From the NCBI GenBank assembly GCA_947034885.2, contig OX344751.2, positions 40,453,082-40,517,081 on the forward strand: DNA of 64,000 bases, read 5' to 3'. Shown here in pieces: positions 23,209-36,517 of this stretch; the stretch's first letter is position 1; each line of letters starts with the position of its first letter. The position numbers were made by a program, and so were the translations under genes. The stretch comes from Thuidium tamariscinum. Lineage: Eukaryota; Streptophyta; Bryopsida; Hypnales; Thuidiaceae. Under the pieces are notes generated by a model. That model worked only from the letters and a program-made list of their open reading frames with translations. It did not search any database and was not told where the DNA came from.

Positions 23209-24309
23209 CCCCTTGTCACTACACCCATCTCCCCAGAACTAGCTAGTCTGTGCCACTCCACGCACGCACTCACACACTTTCAGTAGTGACACCCCCAATT
23301 GAAAACAGGTACAGTGTATAGGTTCACTCACAGGAATTACTGGACTAAGGCGTATCGATCATTCGATGAATTTTAATTGAGCGACAGGGAATTGCGAGTT
23401 GCGGGGGTTTGTCGCATATGGTTTTTAGGATTGTTGAATTTGCAGGAGATCAGCCAGCACAGGAACAACAGAATTTGATTCAGATATCGATTCGGACACA
23501 GGTGATTGTACATTTTAATTTTCCACAGTTTTTCAGGACTGAGGTCGTCCGTTTTGTGTGTGCTTACATAGATTTGGACATGGAGTCGTCGACATCGCAA
23601 AGGGGTGAGCGTGTGGGCTGTGGACCAATTCGGAATGGGTTATTAAAATTCCGACAATTGCAGTACTTTGGATAGTTTTCAAGTGGGTGGTTTGAATTCG
23701 GAGCTTGGTTTTGAGACAGGGGTGGGTTGTCTTTCATGTTGAGGGTTGTTGATTTGCTTCTTTGGAAGCGGTCGGCGTCGCGCATACTCAGTTTGCGAGG
23801 TTGGGGAATAATGAGTTTAGGAAGTCATTCCTGACCAAACACGCAGTCTTGTTGGTTTTAAGTCTATCGCAGATGCATCAATTCATATTTTAATCGATTT
23901 AATGCTCATTCAAGTAGACACGTCATGTGCGAGGAGTGTGAGAGTTGGTGTACAGCATTCAGTCGTCATGGCGATTTGACCTCCATGATTCTTCGGCGTT
24001 GAAAGCTACAGTGCGTCCCCATGATGGTTGTCCTTCCCCTTGAATGTGCTCGTTGGTTTTGCTTGTGATCATACCCCTTTTAATCTCGCAAGACTAACTC
24101 GTTGTCGACGACCGTGCGGTTGTATTTCTGGCGCTCCATCAAATTCAGGGACGAAATTGCAGTGTGTACAAGATTTGGAGTTCATTTGGACACAATTTTG
24201 ACGACCTTCTGGAGAAGATTTGGACAGAAATTTGGGAAGATTTGTGGAAGGCGGTGGGCGAGCTTGATGAATTGAGAGAGACGGCGCTGGTGTACGCAAG
24301 TGGTTCGCC

Positions 24310-27300
24310 ATGGCGGCCCCTGCGCCGTTGGACAGCCTTCAGGAGTTTTGGGGCAGCCGTCGCTCGGGTCGTTCTTTCCGCGGGGGCTCCTCGCGCAATT
24401 GGGGCATCGGGCCCGACAATGTGTTCGGAAGAAACTCCGCCTTGTCGCGTCGGGATGAGGCAGACGACGAGGAGGCGCTCAAGTGGGCGGCGCTGGAGAA
24501 GCTGCCCACCATCGACCGCCTGCACACCACCATTCTGCAGAAGCAACTGGGCAGCAGGATCGTGCACGAGGAGGTGGACGTGCGGCGCATGGGCTTCGTG
24601 GAGAGGCAGCAGATCATCGACGGACTGCTCAAGGTTACCGAGGAGGACAACGAGAGGTTCCTCAAGAAGCTGCGAGCACGTATCGACAGGTGGTTTTCTT
24701 ACTATTGCTATTGCTATTGCCATAGCCCTCCCCTTTCCCTAATTTTGATGCTTTTAATTGCTCTCTGCCACTTAATTTCAGCGTGACTGTGTTCATCGAA
24801 GGCCCGAAACTCTTAAATCAAGCTTGCGCACGGATCTCTAAATCCGAACACCGGAATATATTCGAGGTGCCAGATATGATCTTGAAACATTTAAACTTAT
24901 TAATATGGTCGAATTCGTTGAAATGGAGGATTACAATCGCACAGAGTTTTTGGAATTTGAATTGGTATAGATTTGCAGTTCCAGACGACTATATTCGTTG
25001 AAATGCCGTAATTCAAAGCGCCAAATTTGTGATGTCCAATCATGCACACCTTGAAGCTCTACAACTAGAACTGGAAGTGATCGGAGCTCCCAAACTTCGT
25101 CATTATAATGAATGGTGATTCTTAGAACAGTGCTCAGGTCAAAGCTCCAAGAGCCTGAGATAGAAAGTTGCGCGAAATTCAAGCATTTAACAGTCTGTGT
25201 TCTGACTGCAGAGTTGGGATCAAGCTTCCCACCATTGAGGTACGATACGAGAAATTGTCCGTGGATGCTGATGTGCTCGTCGGAGGGCGGGCTTTGCCTA
25301 CTTTGAAAAATGCCTCGCTCAACTTCCTTCAGGGAGCTATTGACAGCACGGGCCTCGTGAAGAGCAAGAAGACGACGCTCAACATTCTTCACAGCATCAG
25401 TGGCATCATCAAGCCAGGAAGGTTTGTCTCTTGCCATCTCCTCCCCTGTCTTCATTTCTACAGCGTAAGTCACCTTAAGGCGAACGTTGTGAATGACCTT
25501 GGCACAGTGTTCGTTGTACTCGACTCGACGACACTTCAAATGTCTGTATTCAATTGGACAAGGTGGACTGACCGGAGCTGGTGTTGCCATTTGCTGTGTG
25601 CCAGAATGACCTTGCTGCTGGGTCCTCCAGGGTCGGGGAAGACATCCCTGCTGTTGGCGCTGGCTGGGAAGCTGGATCCGGATTTGAAGGTGAAAGGGAA
25701 AATCACGTACAATGGACACACTCTGAACGAGTTTGTTCCTCAGAAAACGGCCGTGTACATCAGTCAGAATGACCTCCATGTGGGCGAGATGACTGTTCGG
25801 GAGACGCTGGACTTCTCTGCTCGCTGCCAGGGCGCGGGCACCCGCTATGGTACGATCCATTGCCACGCCCATGGCTTGCATTGTAGGAATCAACTTACTG
25901 TACTGCAAATTATTATGGAATGATTCTGATTACGGGAAACAAGAACCGAAGCACGTACTAAGTATCTTGTGCTTGCCGAGCAGATATGCTTGTGGAGTTG
26001 GCAAGGCGCGAGCGAGAGGCCGGCATTCACCCCGAGCAAGATGTGGATGTCTACATGAAGGCAATTGCAATTGAAGGTCAAGAGCACAGCCTTGTCACAG
26101 ACTACATCATGAAGGTACCGTCATTTATGATTGTCCAGGGTGCATGAATCCCGGCTTGAACATTTGCTGCAATAATCGTACGAAAGACGGTACTAGCCCT
26201 TTTTATTGTTCCGTTCCCGGCTGTTACCAAGTATGAGCTTTGTCTGCCTTGAGTTGGAACTTTGATGGCCTGTTGTAACGCCAATACCCTAATGTTGAAT
26301 GTTCAGATTTTGGGGTTAGACATTTGCGCCAACACCATGGTTGGAGACAACATGCACCGGGGTATCTCTGGTGGTCAGAAGAAGCGGGTCACGACAGGTA
26401 TGAACGTGATTGTGAGAATTGCCGCTGATTGCGACTTCAAAATAATATGACTAAACTCCAGGGAATGGTGCATTCGAGTCTCGGGAACACTAGTTCAGAT
26501 GCGTGATTGATCCCTCGTCAAAAAAGAGCTTGGCAACATCTTATTCCGAGCTTTAGATTATGTGCACGGTTAGTTAAAGTTTTGTGGCCGGGTTCGAAAT
26601 GCAGGTGAAATGATCGTCGGACCCACGGATGCGCTCTTCATGGACGAAATCTCGACGGGCCTGGACAGCTCCACCACGTACCAGATCGTGAAATGCCTTC
26701 GCCAGGTGTGTCATGTGATGGAGTCCACCATCTTCATGTCGCTCTTGCAACCAGCGCCGGAGACCTTCGAACTGTTTGACGACGTGGTGCTTTTGTCGGA
26801 GGGTCAAGTCGTCTACCATGGACCCCGAGGACACATTCTGGAATTTTTTGAAGGCTGTGGGTTTCAGTGCCCAGAGCGAAAGGGCATAGCTGACTTCTTA
26901 CAAGAGGTACTTGCCCCCTCTTGCCTGCAGCTTCGCGTCTCTACAGTCATCTTTGTTATAGTTGTCGTTGGTGTTTCAGAGTGCCAAGACTACAGTGAAA
27001 TTCATGTGTTCAAAGATCTAAAACCGCGGACTGGTCTGACTGCGGGGTTTCAGATTGATCAATGCCAATTTTTGAAATTCCCCCATTCTGATGTTTGTGG
27101 GGATTTTAAGTCAGCCTGGAGTATTCATTTTGGCTGAAAATCCAGAGTGGTAAGTAGATGCAGCTTTTCTAAAATACTGTTCAATACAGGTGACGTCTAT
27201 GAAAGACCAAGAGCAGTATTGGTTTGACAAGCGACGGCCATACAGATTCGTGTCTGTCAAGCAATTTTCCGACCTTTTTAAAACGTTCCATGTTGGTCAG

Positions 27301-30300
27301 AAGACGGCACACGAGATCGCAATCCCATACGATAAGAATAAGAGTCACAAGGCGGCTTTGGTGTTTGAGAAATATTCGACTGGTCGTTATGAGCTTTTCA
27401 AGGCCAACTTTGCGAAAGAGTGGCTTCTTATGAAGCGCAATTCCGTGGTTTACGTTTCCAAAACGATTCAGGTGAATGATCAGATACCCATATTGCGTCG
27501 CTTTTTAAATTAGAAGACCGTTTCTTACATTCAGAAGAATTTTGAAAATTGTGGACGAATTCAGATTGAATTCACTTGAGATCGAATTGAATTAAACTTG
27601 AAAGTGACATGTTTCAGTGCGCCAGATTTAGGATATTCAATAAAGCTTTATGGATCTGAGGTTCGAGATGGGCATCTGGAGATGTGCCAATCGATTTCAT
27701 GGAGATTTATTGTTCTAACGAGTATGGCGATTTCGGAATTGGATGCAGGTTGGAATCGTGGGTTTGATATCGATGTCGGTGTTCTTCAGATCGAAATTAA
27801 GTCAGGACAACGCGCAAGATGCGCTGCAGTACATGGGCGCCATGTTTTTCGGCATTGTGATCATCATGTTCAATGGCTATGCGGAGCTGTCTCTCACTCT
27901 GGATCGTCTGCCCGTGTTTTACAAGCAACGGGATCTTCTGTTTTATCCCGCGTGGGCGTATGCGTTACCCAGCTTGGCGTTGAGCTTACCGTCTTCGGTT
28001 GCGGAGGCCGGAATCTACACCATCCTAACATACTACGAAATTGGCTATTCTCCGGAAGGCCAGAGGTAACAGGCTCCATCATCCCTGAAGAGCGTATTAC
28101 AGAGATAGAGATTTTCAAATCCCAGTTTATGTCCGAGACGCTTATTCCGCTTATTTCATTCATACCGCATGCCATCCCGAGCGTTTTGGAACAATTGAGT
28201 AATGGCAGATTTGGTTTAGTTATCCTGACATTCAATCAATGGGGAGTTTCATAAGCCCTAAACCCAACTAAATCGTCAGTTACTTCTTGCTTAAGTTTGT
28301 CTCCGGGACATCAATTCGCTATATTTTGACATACCGAACAACTACCCCTGGAGAGCTTGGCAGATTAAGTTGAAGTATCCTGACATTCCTTCAATGGGGA
28401 GTTTGATAAACCCTAAACTCAACCACGTGGTCAGCTACTTCTTAATCTAATGATAATTCAAGGACCGAATCTGCTCCTGTCATTGCGAGTGCCATTCAAG
28501 TCTCTAATTTCGTTTTTTTGTTAAATTCTCCACTACCCAGGTTCTTCAAATACTTTTTGATTCTGTTCCTGATGCACCAAATGGCGGGAGCCATGTTTCG
28601 GATGATTGCTGGCATTTTTCGGACCATGGTGCTGGCGAGCACGGGAGGCACTTTCCTTCTCCTGATCATCTTCACTTTGGGAGGATTCATCCTTCCGAAG
28701 GTGGAGATCAAGCCCTGGTGGATTTGGGGTTACTGGATCTCCCCTCTCAATTATGCCCAAAGCGCCCTGAGTATCAATGAGTTCCTTTCTCCACGCTGGG
28801 ATAAGGTAGGTTTGTTCAGTATTGTGCATATTGAGCCCGTTCGTTCACCCAACCGATTCTGCATGTGACTGCACAGAAATCATCCAAATCAGTCTTCGCA
28901 AATGTAGAAATCTGCACCGAAGAAAACCAAATGTCTACTTTCATAGAGTATTGAACTGGATTGATCCGACTGTGCTTCACATTTTCGCGGGTTTCAAGTT
29001 TCTAATAGAGGTTGGCTGGTGGTTTCCTGATGTGCAGAACCCGGACGCCACTAACGTTACGCTGGGGGCGTCGGTGCTTAAGAGCAAAGGAATCCCTGCG
29101 CGGAATTCTTATTACTGGGTGGGAGCGGCTGCTTTGTTGTTGACCATCGTCGTTTTCAACGTCATCTATGTCATCACTCTCACATACTTGAGCCGTAAGT
29201 CCAATTTCTACTACGCGTGTCTGGGTTTTTGTCTACAACCACTGGAGTGATTAACATATTTTAAAGGGAGAATATGGGACTATCATATCCTACAATCCGG
29301 TCTTAATTATTCCTTGACCCAGTCGTGCACCAGCTGACTGAATTTGGTGATAAATAAACTCGGCCCTCTCGCAGGACTACTTTCCCCATGTGGTTTCAAA
29401 TCCATTCTAACTTGGTCCTATAAAGCTCTATGATGGCAATGTTCATGATGTTTACGACTTTGTCACGGAGACAGAGTGCTGACTATCGATGTACACTTGT
29501 TAATTATCCGAATGCAGCCATCGGGAAATCACAAACGTCTGTTTCTGAGGAGGCTTTGGAGGAGAAGAGAGCCAACCTTTTGGGCGAGGAACCATTGCTT
29601 TCAGGACGCAAGACCAGGCGCAAGCCTCGCAGTTCGCTGCCAGGGCTGCGACATTTCCAAAAAACATCGCAAATGAAACGTAAGATGAACAGCTTAGCCT
29701 TTCATTTGCACAATTAACATTTTCCTAATTGAATTCTTTATGTCATGGGCCCGAGTTGTTGATCTCAGGCTGTTACTTGACAAGTCCTTTATAGCTCTGA
29801 GATACATTAGAAAAAATTGCGTCTAAATGGCCATCTCTCTTGGTTGTTTCATTGGGTTCTACAGGTCCTAACCTTTGTGTAATGTTATTTGAAACTATAG
29901 AAAATCCTTTCGCGTCTGACAACGCATCTGAAAACCGGCCGAGAGCGGAGAAGTTGGAAACCATGGACTTCGACCGTTACGCCATCGAGGGCGACTCCAT
30001 CAGCGGCGCCAGCGCCAGGCTGGGCCCCAAGAAGGGCATGATCTTGCCGTTCCAGCCGCACTCCATCGCCTTCGACGACATCAAGTACTATGTGGACATG
30101 CCTGCGGAGATGAAGGGCCAGACGGACGAGACCCGACTGCAGCTGTTGCACGGGATCACGGGCGCCTTCCGACCGGGCGTTCTGACGGCTCTGGTGGGAG
30201 TGAGCGGCGCCGGGAAGACGACGCTCATGGACGTTCTGGCCGGGCGGAAGACGGGCGGCTACATTGAGGGCGAGATCACGATCTCCGGGTTTCCGAAGAA

Positions 30301-33083
30301 GCAAGAGACATTCGCTCGCATTGCGGGGTACTGCGAACAGAATGACATCCACTCTCCGCAGGTGACGGTGCGTGAGTCGCTGGTGTACTCCGCGTGGTTG
30401 CGGCTGCCCGGGGACATCGACAAGCACACGCGCGAGGTACCAAATCCGTAGTAATTTAAATCATTGTCGTCTGTGCACATATGCACTATAGTACTTTTGT
30501 CAGGAGAATAGTATGTGAAATGTATTCTCGACCGGTAGAAATGGGTTCAATTGTAACGGATTCTGATATTGCTTGTGGTCTAATGGTTGAATTATATGAA
30601 GAATTAATTATTGGCGTATAGACTGTGAAAGTTGCAAGGCTGGATGAGTGTGGACCGACACTGACTTGGAGTTTGGTTGCCTCTACGTGCAGCAATTCGT
30701 GGATCAGGTGATGGAGTTGGTGGAGCTGACGCCGTTGGAGAATGCCATTGTGGGACTGCCTGGAGTGTCTGGTCTGTCGACCGAGCAGCGGAAGCGTCTC
30801 ACCATCGCCGTGGAGCTGGTGGCCAACCCTTCCATCATTTTCATGGACGAGCCCACGAGTGGTCTGGATGCGCGCGCGGCGGCCATTGTGATGCGCGCTG
30901 TGCGGAATACGGTGGACACTGGTCGCACGGTCGTGTGCACCATTCACCAACCCAGCATCGACATCTTCGAAGCATTCGATGAGGTAGGCATTCCGATCCT
31001 GGTCTCTGAGAGCTTCAAAACTTTCTGCGTAAGCGAGTTCTTCTTGATTGTGCGGCGAGCAGCCTTGCGATCGAATATATCTGCATCGTGCTAAAGATTT
31101 TGTTGGGTATGTCTGTCTGGAATGCAGATGCTGTTGATGAAGCGCGGTGGACGAACCATCTACATGGGACCTCTTGGGCGACAGTCCCACAAGCTTGTTG
31201 CATACTTTGAGGTGAGTATTGACTTTCACATTCTCAGGAACCTTCACAATTTGTCATTTGTGGACGGATTGTACAAACCTCTCTTACAAATCCTGCCTTA
31301 AGGAGATCTACGCACAAAGCCGGAACTAATTGGGGATTTACTGCGTTTCCTATGATCTGTAGGCTATTCCTGGAGTTCAGAAGATCAAGGAAGGCATCAA
31401 CCCGGCCACGTGGATGCTTGAAGCCAGTAGTGTGTCCGTGGAGACGCAGCTGGGCATCGACTTCGCGGAGATTTACAGAAACTCGTCGCTCTGCCAGTAA
31501 GTTCCTTCGATTCTCCCTGAAACTACGAAATGTAATTGAATTGTGCATTCCCTTTTTCCACAATGTAAACTCCTTTGATATCAATGGCAGGAGAGGGAAA
31601 CTTACTAACAGTGCAATTTTGTGCTCCTTCTCCTCGTGACAGGGCCAACGAAGATCTGGTGCGTGATTTGGGGGTGCCGCAGCCAGGAGTGCAGGACTTG
31701 TACTACCCGACGCAATATTCGCAGCCGTTCTTCGTGCAAGTGCAGGCGTGCTTCTGGAAGCAATGGTGGACGTACTGGCGGAGCCCGCCGTACAACATGG
31801 CCCGTTTCCTGTTCACCGTGATCGCTGCTTTCCTGTTCGGCACCATTTTCTGGAACCTGGGCCATGAGACGCGGAAACAGAAGTACGCCATCCCATAACC
31901 TGAGTGTGAATTCCGTCTTTCAAGTGCATCTTGATTGTAATATGTAACCAAATTGAGTGTGGGAGGTTGTTGTTTCAGTCTCATTTTCCAGATAATTCTC
32001 TTGAAACGAATGTGTTTATTGACCTTGGTTTGATCGTAACACTACAGGACGAATGCAGTGACTCTTCTGAGTGTGATGGGCTCCATGTACGGCGCGACTT
32101 TGTTCATTGGAGTGAACAATGCCTCTGGCGTGCAACCGGTGGTGGCCATCGAGCGGACCATTTTCTACCGAGAGAGAGCTGCGGGGATGTACTCCGCATT
32201 CCCGTATGCCTTCGCCCAGGTATGAAGCCAAGGATGCTCCACGCTTCACCGTCAGTCTGTGACGTGAATGGATTTTGGTGGTGTTGTTTGGCATGAATGC
32301 ATGATCTCAGTGGCCGTGAGGTGACCTGAGGAGAATTATTTCAACGTTTCGATTTTGATGTTTGTGCAGGTGCTGATTGAGATTCCTTACTGCTTCGTCC
32401 AAACCTTTGCCTACTCGTTGATCACGTACTCCATGATCAACCTGGATTGGACGTTCATGAAGTTCTTTTGGTACACGTACATCCTATTCTTCACGCTGCT
32501 CTACTTCACGTACTACGGCATGATGGCCGTGTCTCTCACCCCCAACCATCAGGTCGCGGCCATCGTGGCGTCCGGCTTTTACTCCATCTTCAATCTCTTC
32601 TCGGGCTTCGTGATCTTCAAGCCGGTATGGCCTCGATTTCTCTCTACCGCTCTTTTCTTTTCAAGTGTCATTTGTCACTCTAAACTCAAAACTGAGCTTC
32701 ATTGTTCTCAATAGTGTTACCTTAAAACAAGACTGCAAGAATTATTTCTGGGGACCGTGTGATTCTGAGTGTTGTCCTGTCGGCCTTGAATCATGCAGGA
32801 TATTCCCAAGTGGTGGGCTTGGTACTACTGGGCTTGCCCCACGGCGTGGACGTTGTACGGCCTGATCCTCACGCAGTTCGAGGATCTGCCTGTGTCGGTG
32901 CTGCGGATCGGTATGGACGACGTGGATGCCAATTACATTCCCATGCGGGAGTTTCTCGAAAAAACCTTCGGCTTCAAGGAGTCCATGCTGGGCGTGGTGG
33001 TGTTCATGCCCATTTTGTTCACCCTGCTCTTTGCGGGAGTCTTTGCGTTTGCCATCAAGCACTTGAATTTCCAGCAGCGGTAG
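24310..33083 (+). CDS. Full-size ABCG (PDR-type) ABC transporter
   Basis: An ATP-driven exporter, expected in the plasma membrane. Plant PDRs move terpenoids, hormones, wax/suberin precursors or xenobiotics; the substrate here is unknown. Nineteen exons join with GT/AG borders in consistent phase: 24310-24689, 25212-25421, 25605-25849, 25984-26114, 26307-26397, 26605-26906, 27190-27471, 27749-28065, 28541-28805, 29038-29194, 29518-29679, 29865-30436, 30693-30983, 31128-31211, 31363-31496, 31643-31882, 32048-32219, 32370-32624, 32799-33083. That gives about 1,524 residues (29901 is an alternative acceptor, 12 residues shorter). The order is the reversed ABCG one, NBD-TMD-NBD-TMD. NBD1 has Walker A GPPGSGKT (about 203-210), signature ISGGQ (342-346), Walker B LFMDE (363-367) and SLLQPAPE in place of the switch His, as is usual in PDRs. 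NBD2 has GVSGAGKT (959-966), LSTEQ (1066-1070), IIFMDEP and switch His about 1123. PDR motifs [10 protein letters not shown] near the N-terminus and [12 protein letters not shown] in TMD1 are present. No frameshift or internal stop. Confidence 0.95.
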
Positions 33084-33800
33084 GAGTAGTAGTGGTAGAG
33101 CGCTTCCAAAATTAATAGAGCCCTTTCTGATAGAATTGTAGGCACCCCATTTCTCGCCCCGCAAGTTGTATCATAGGAGACTGGCTGACCGTTGCGGGTG
33201 CCCCCCTTGTCCGTCGCATCAGAGCGGATTATACTTTTGTAACAAATTTTGGATGATGGTGAGTATCGCCTGCCAAGTTGCACATATTAATCACTAGCGA
33301 GGGATATTTCATCCGACCAAATTGGAGCTAATTTTTGCAGTGAGCTTGTTTGTTTGCCCGCTTATCTTACCTTAACGATGTCCACCTGAATTCGTGCTTT
33401 CAAGCATCTGAGCGTGGTTAAGTGCAAGATACAGATTTGATTCTCGAGCCGTACTATTGCTCCCTCCCACTCTGCCGGACACGTTGCGACGGTTATTGCC
33501 AACTTGTGTGAGGGATTCTCGATCATGTTTCGTTTACTTCTCAAAATTTGAAGACATGATTGAATATTATGTAGAAGCAATACAGATGAAAGAATGACCC
33601 AAACGCCCAAACCGCTGTACGACTAGATTTTCTCGTCTCATTTCACAACAAGAGAGTGTATAATTAATTATATATAAGTTCTGGGGGCCCTGCTGCATGG
33701 GAGCCTTCAGAGAATCATCTCTCAACCCCAGCCCAGATCAGTGGAATACAAACGCAGAGACAAGAATGAGTCTAGCCGCGGCCTAGATCCAAGATGATTA
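33084..33800. other. 3' flank of the ABCG gene
   Basis: No strong AATAAA signal was seen near the stop codon, so the poly(A) site cannot be placed. The stretch otherwise holds only chance frames. Confidence 0.4.
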
Positions 33801-33809
33801 TTTGGGTGC

Positions 33810-34803
33810 TAGCTACCGCTGGGGCCCAATACTATTATCAAGAAGACACAAGCTAGCACCACTCAGTGCATTGTAGACTGACAATCTGATTCTCAAGACA
33901 TGCTCAATTTCAGTAACAAACATCGTTGCATTAAGCACGCAGGATCCAGATCTTGTATAATTCCGAAGCCCGTTTCGGCCAGTATAATTATTGAAACTAA
34001 CCATTCAATTCAAACAGTGGCGAGGAGGTTCAGATTAGCCGCCGTGTCTGCATTTCGATCCACAGCCGTAGTCGAAGCTGCTGGGCGCCTCGTGATGAAA
34101 ATCCATCATGTTCCGCTTTGTCGCCCTTGCCGCGCGCGGTTGCAGAGGTTGCGGCGATAGCCATCCTGGTAGGCGAGGTTGGGGGCGAGCGCAGATGCAA
34201 AGGTACCGCTGATCAAGTCCAGGGGCACGACAAGACATCGTTGGCCGTCATGCACGTTTGATACGAGAAGCCGGCTGAAACACTAAAATTAAGGATCTTC
34301 GTCTTTGCCTCAAACGAGATTTCAATTCGACGCTCCACGTCTCGCATTTCCTGTACCCGTCCATATGGCTAAATTGACACGCAGAGGTGCCGGTGCAGTA
34401 GAGTTCACCGGAGGTTCTCTTCCAATTGTCCGGCGGGTAGCCCTGATCTGCGACGAAGTACGTACGTAGTCGGACCAGCGCGCTCTTGTAGCGCGCCTAT
34501 GCCGCGATGGACGTTGTCAGAGCTCACATACATGCCTTGGCCGTCGTAGTAGGCCGACGTCGTCGCATTGAAAGTCCTGGCGTCCGCATGCAGCACTTGC
34601 GCGCATCCCTCTGGCTCAACAGAAGTGCCAGACTGCAGCTCAACAGAAGTAGAACCGCACAACCGCCATATCCGCCATATCTCAGTCGAGATAGTGCAAA
34701 AAACATTCTGCGGAATTAGATCAAATTGATTCATTGGTGCAGTAGTGCGATGATGATGTGCGTGTGCGACTGATCGATCTAAGTAACCGAGACACGCCGT
34801 CAC
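33810..34803 (-). pseudogene. Relic of a secreted-protein gene
   Basis: Minus strand, GC-rich relative to the flanks. An ATG at 34706 opens a frame with a signal-peptide shape: a short basic start, then the hydrophobic run CAVLLLLSCSLALLLS. After a frame change near 34620 the adjacent frame reads ARTFNATTSAYYDGQGMYVS. After a second change near 34498 a third frame continues with YFVADQGYPPDNWKR and a cysteine-containing stretch (GELYCTGTSAC). The hydrophobic run holds a duplication of CTTCTGTTGAGC, which could explain the first shift. Further downstream (about 34240-33810) the coding character fades. No family recognised. It is a neighbour of the transporter, in convergent orientation, with no visible functional link. 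Confidence 0.4.
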
Positions 34804-35501
34804 GAATTGGATGACAGCTCTCGATCGACCAGACTATCACGAACCAGTCGGTGGCCCGGAAACGATGAACTTCCATCTCTCGGAGCTTATTTTATACGGA
34901 GTAAGTTTCCGTCCCGGGAGCCGGTTCCATTTCACAAGTCACGTTTGCAGCATACGAGAGCTTGAAAACAGTGCGGGCATTTCCAACTGTTCAGTAGGAG
35001 GCTGTGAAATGGATACTTGATTTGGTGGGAAAATGGCCTCTTGATTACATCAGAGCATGGTAAGATTTGGTTTATACTTCTTCAATGGATGGTTTAAGAG
35101 CGCAATGGGTTCTTTCCTAACTAAGTGGATAGGTGTCTACTAATTTTATTCAAAATAAGAATTGGTGGTCCAACTACCTTTTTACAAACGTTAAAAAATC
35201 TAAAATAATGATTGATTCAAGCATTCATTTAAATTTTAGAAAGGGTTGCATTTGAAAACCATCTCTATTACTCTGTACTTTTTACATGTTGCAATGCTAG
35301 GTTTTGAATGAATCCAAATTCTTTTTAAATCTAAGCATGGGCGGGTTTTCAAGGCCTACGAATCACATATAAGGACCTATGCCAAAAAAATGAGTAAAAA
35401 ATATTACCATCTAAAAAAATACATGATAAAGGTAGACCACCCCTTAAATGAGTGGTTTCTGAGCTTCTTAAATTAACTTACATCAAAGTAAACCTAGTGT
35501 A
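34804..35501. other. Intergenic sequence, no gene seen
   Basis: Transition from the GC-richer gene neighbourhood to AT-rich repeat DNA; nothing recognised. Confidence 0.45.
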
Positions 35502-36234
35502 GGGTCGTTGCAAGAAACACTTACTGGTTTTGTCTCAAAATGGCTCAAAATCAATGAATCCTGTGAGTCTTGTGACCCTTTGAAATAAAAAAATTTTAAA
35601 TTAAAAAAAATATGGATAATTTGAAGAGCAATGAGAATATTATGCCCCTTGAAATTCAGACCTAAGAAAAAATTTCTCTAAATGTTATAGACAATGAAAA
35701 ATACAATGAAAATAGGTCTTTTTTCACTAATTTGGTAAAAATAGTAAAAAATTTCAAAAAAACAAAATAAAAGATTTGTTTTTTTTCCAAGTAAAGGTCT
35801 TTCTTTTCCAACAAATTCCATCATTGGAAAAAATAAATTCTATTCTCTACACTTGTGTAAAGTCAGCCACTTTGACGACATGTGGAGGTTGAACAGTATA
35901 GTATTTTCAAAAAATCTCTTCGTGATCTTGTGTAACTTTAGGTGAAGTCCTTGCATGCAACTTTTCAGCTCAAAATTTGCATTTTGGAGTCAAAAATAGG
36001 ACTAAAACCCCCCCAAATGGCTAAAGTAGATACCCAATCGGGGGCAATTTTAAAATAGTAAAATAAAATTTCTGAAAATACTGAAAAAATTACACAAAAT
36101 GTAAAACTTTTGTAGGCACCTTCATTTCAAGTTTCAAGTCAAATGAACAAAAGATGCAAAAGTTATGAGCAAAAAACTACCTCCTAAAGGTCAAGGGGAC
36201 AAAAAGAAATGACAAGTGTTTCTTGCAATCACCC
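35502..36234. mobile_element. F1 MITE, complete copy (733 bp)
   Basis: GGGTCGTTGCAAGAAACACT at the left, GTGTTTCTTGCAATCACCC at the right, duplication TGTA at 35498-35501 and 36235-36238. The interior matches the 5786 and 9013 copies in reverse orientation. Confidence 0.9.
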
Positions 36235-36517
36235 TGTACATGACAAGAATCGATAAATAATTAACTTTTAAATACATGTACATTGAGATATTGCTTCATA
36301 TTTTGTTCTGTATAGGTTGGATATAGAAACCTTACAAATTTTTGCACCCTATTGAGGCTAGATCAACTTCATTAGATGAAATTTGCACTATAAGAAACCC
36401 GTGTTTTTTTTTGTGTCAAGAAAAACAACAGATTTGACATTGGAATGTTGTATGTGATGTTTTACTACGTCAAAACGGACATTGATTTACTTGCGTTAAT
36501 TTTGACATGCCAAAAAC

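Noticed and set aside
24145..24742. Long overlapping ORFs on both strands at the start of the transporter
   Set aside because: They are out-of-frame shadows of GC-rich exon 1; only the frame from 24310 gives the PDR N-terminus and joins the next exon.
24931..25908. 325-codon minus-strand ORF
   Set aside because: Antisense to exons 2 and 3 of the transporter and the intervening introns; no domain of its own.
29885..31247. Minus-strand ORFs of 180 and 253 codons
   Set aside because: Antisense to NBD2 exons; low-complexity His/Arg-rich composition is typical of a reverse frame.
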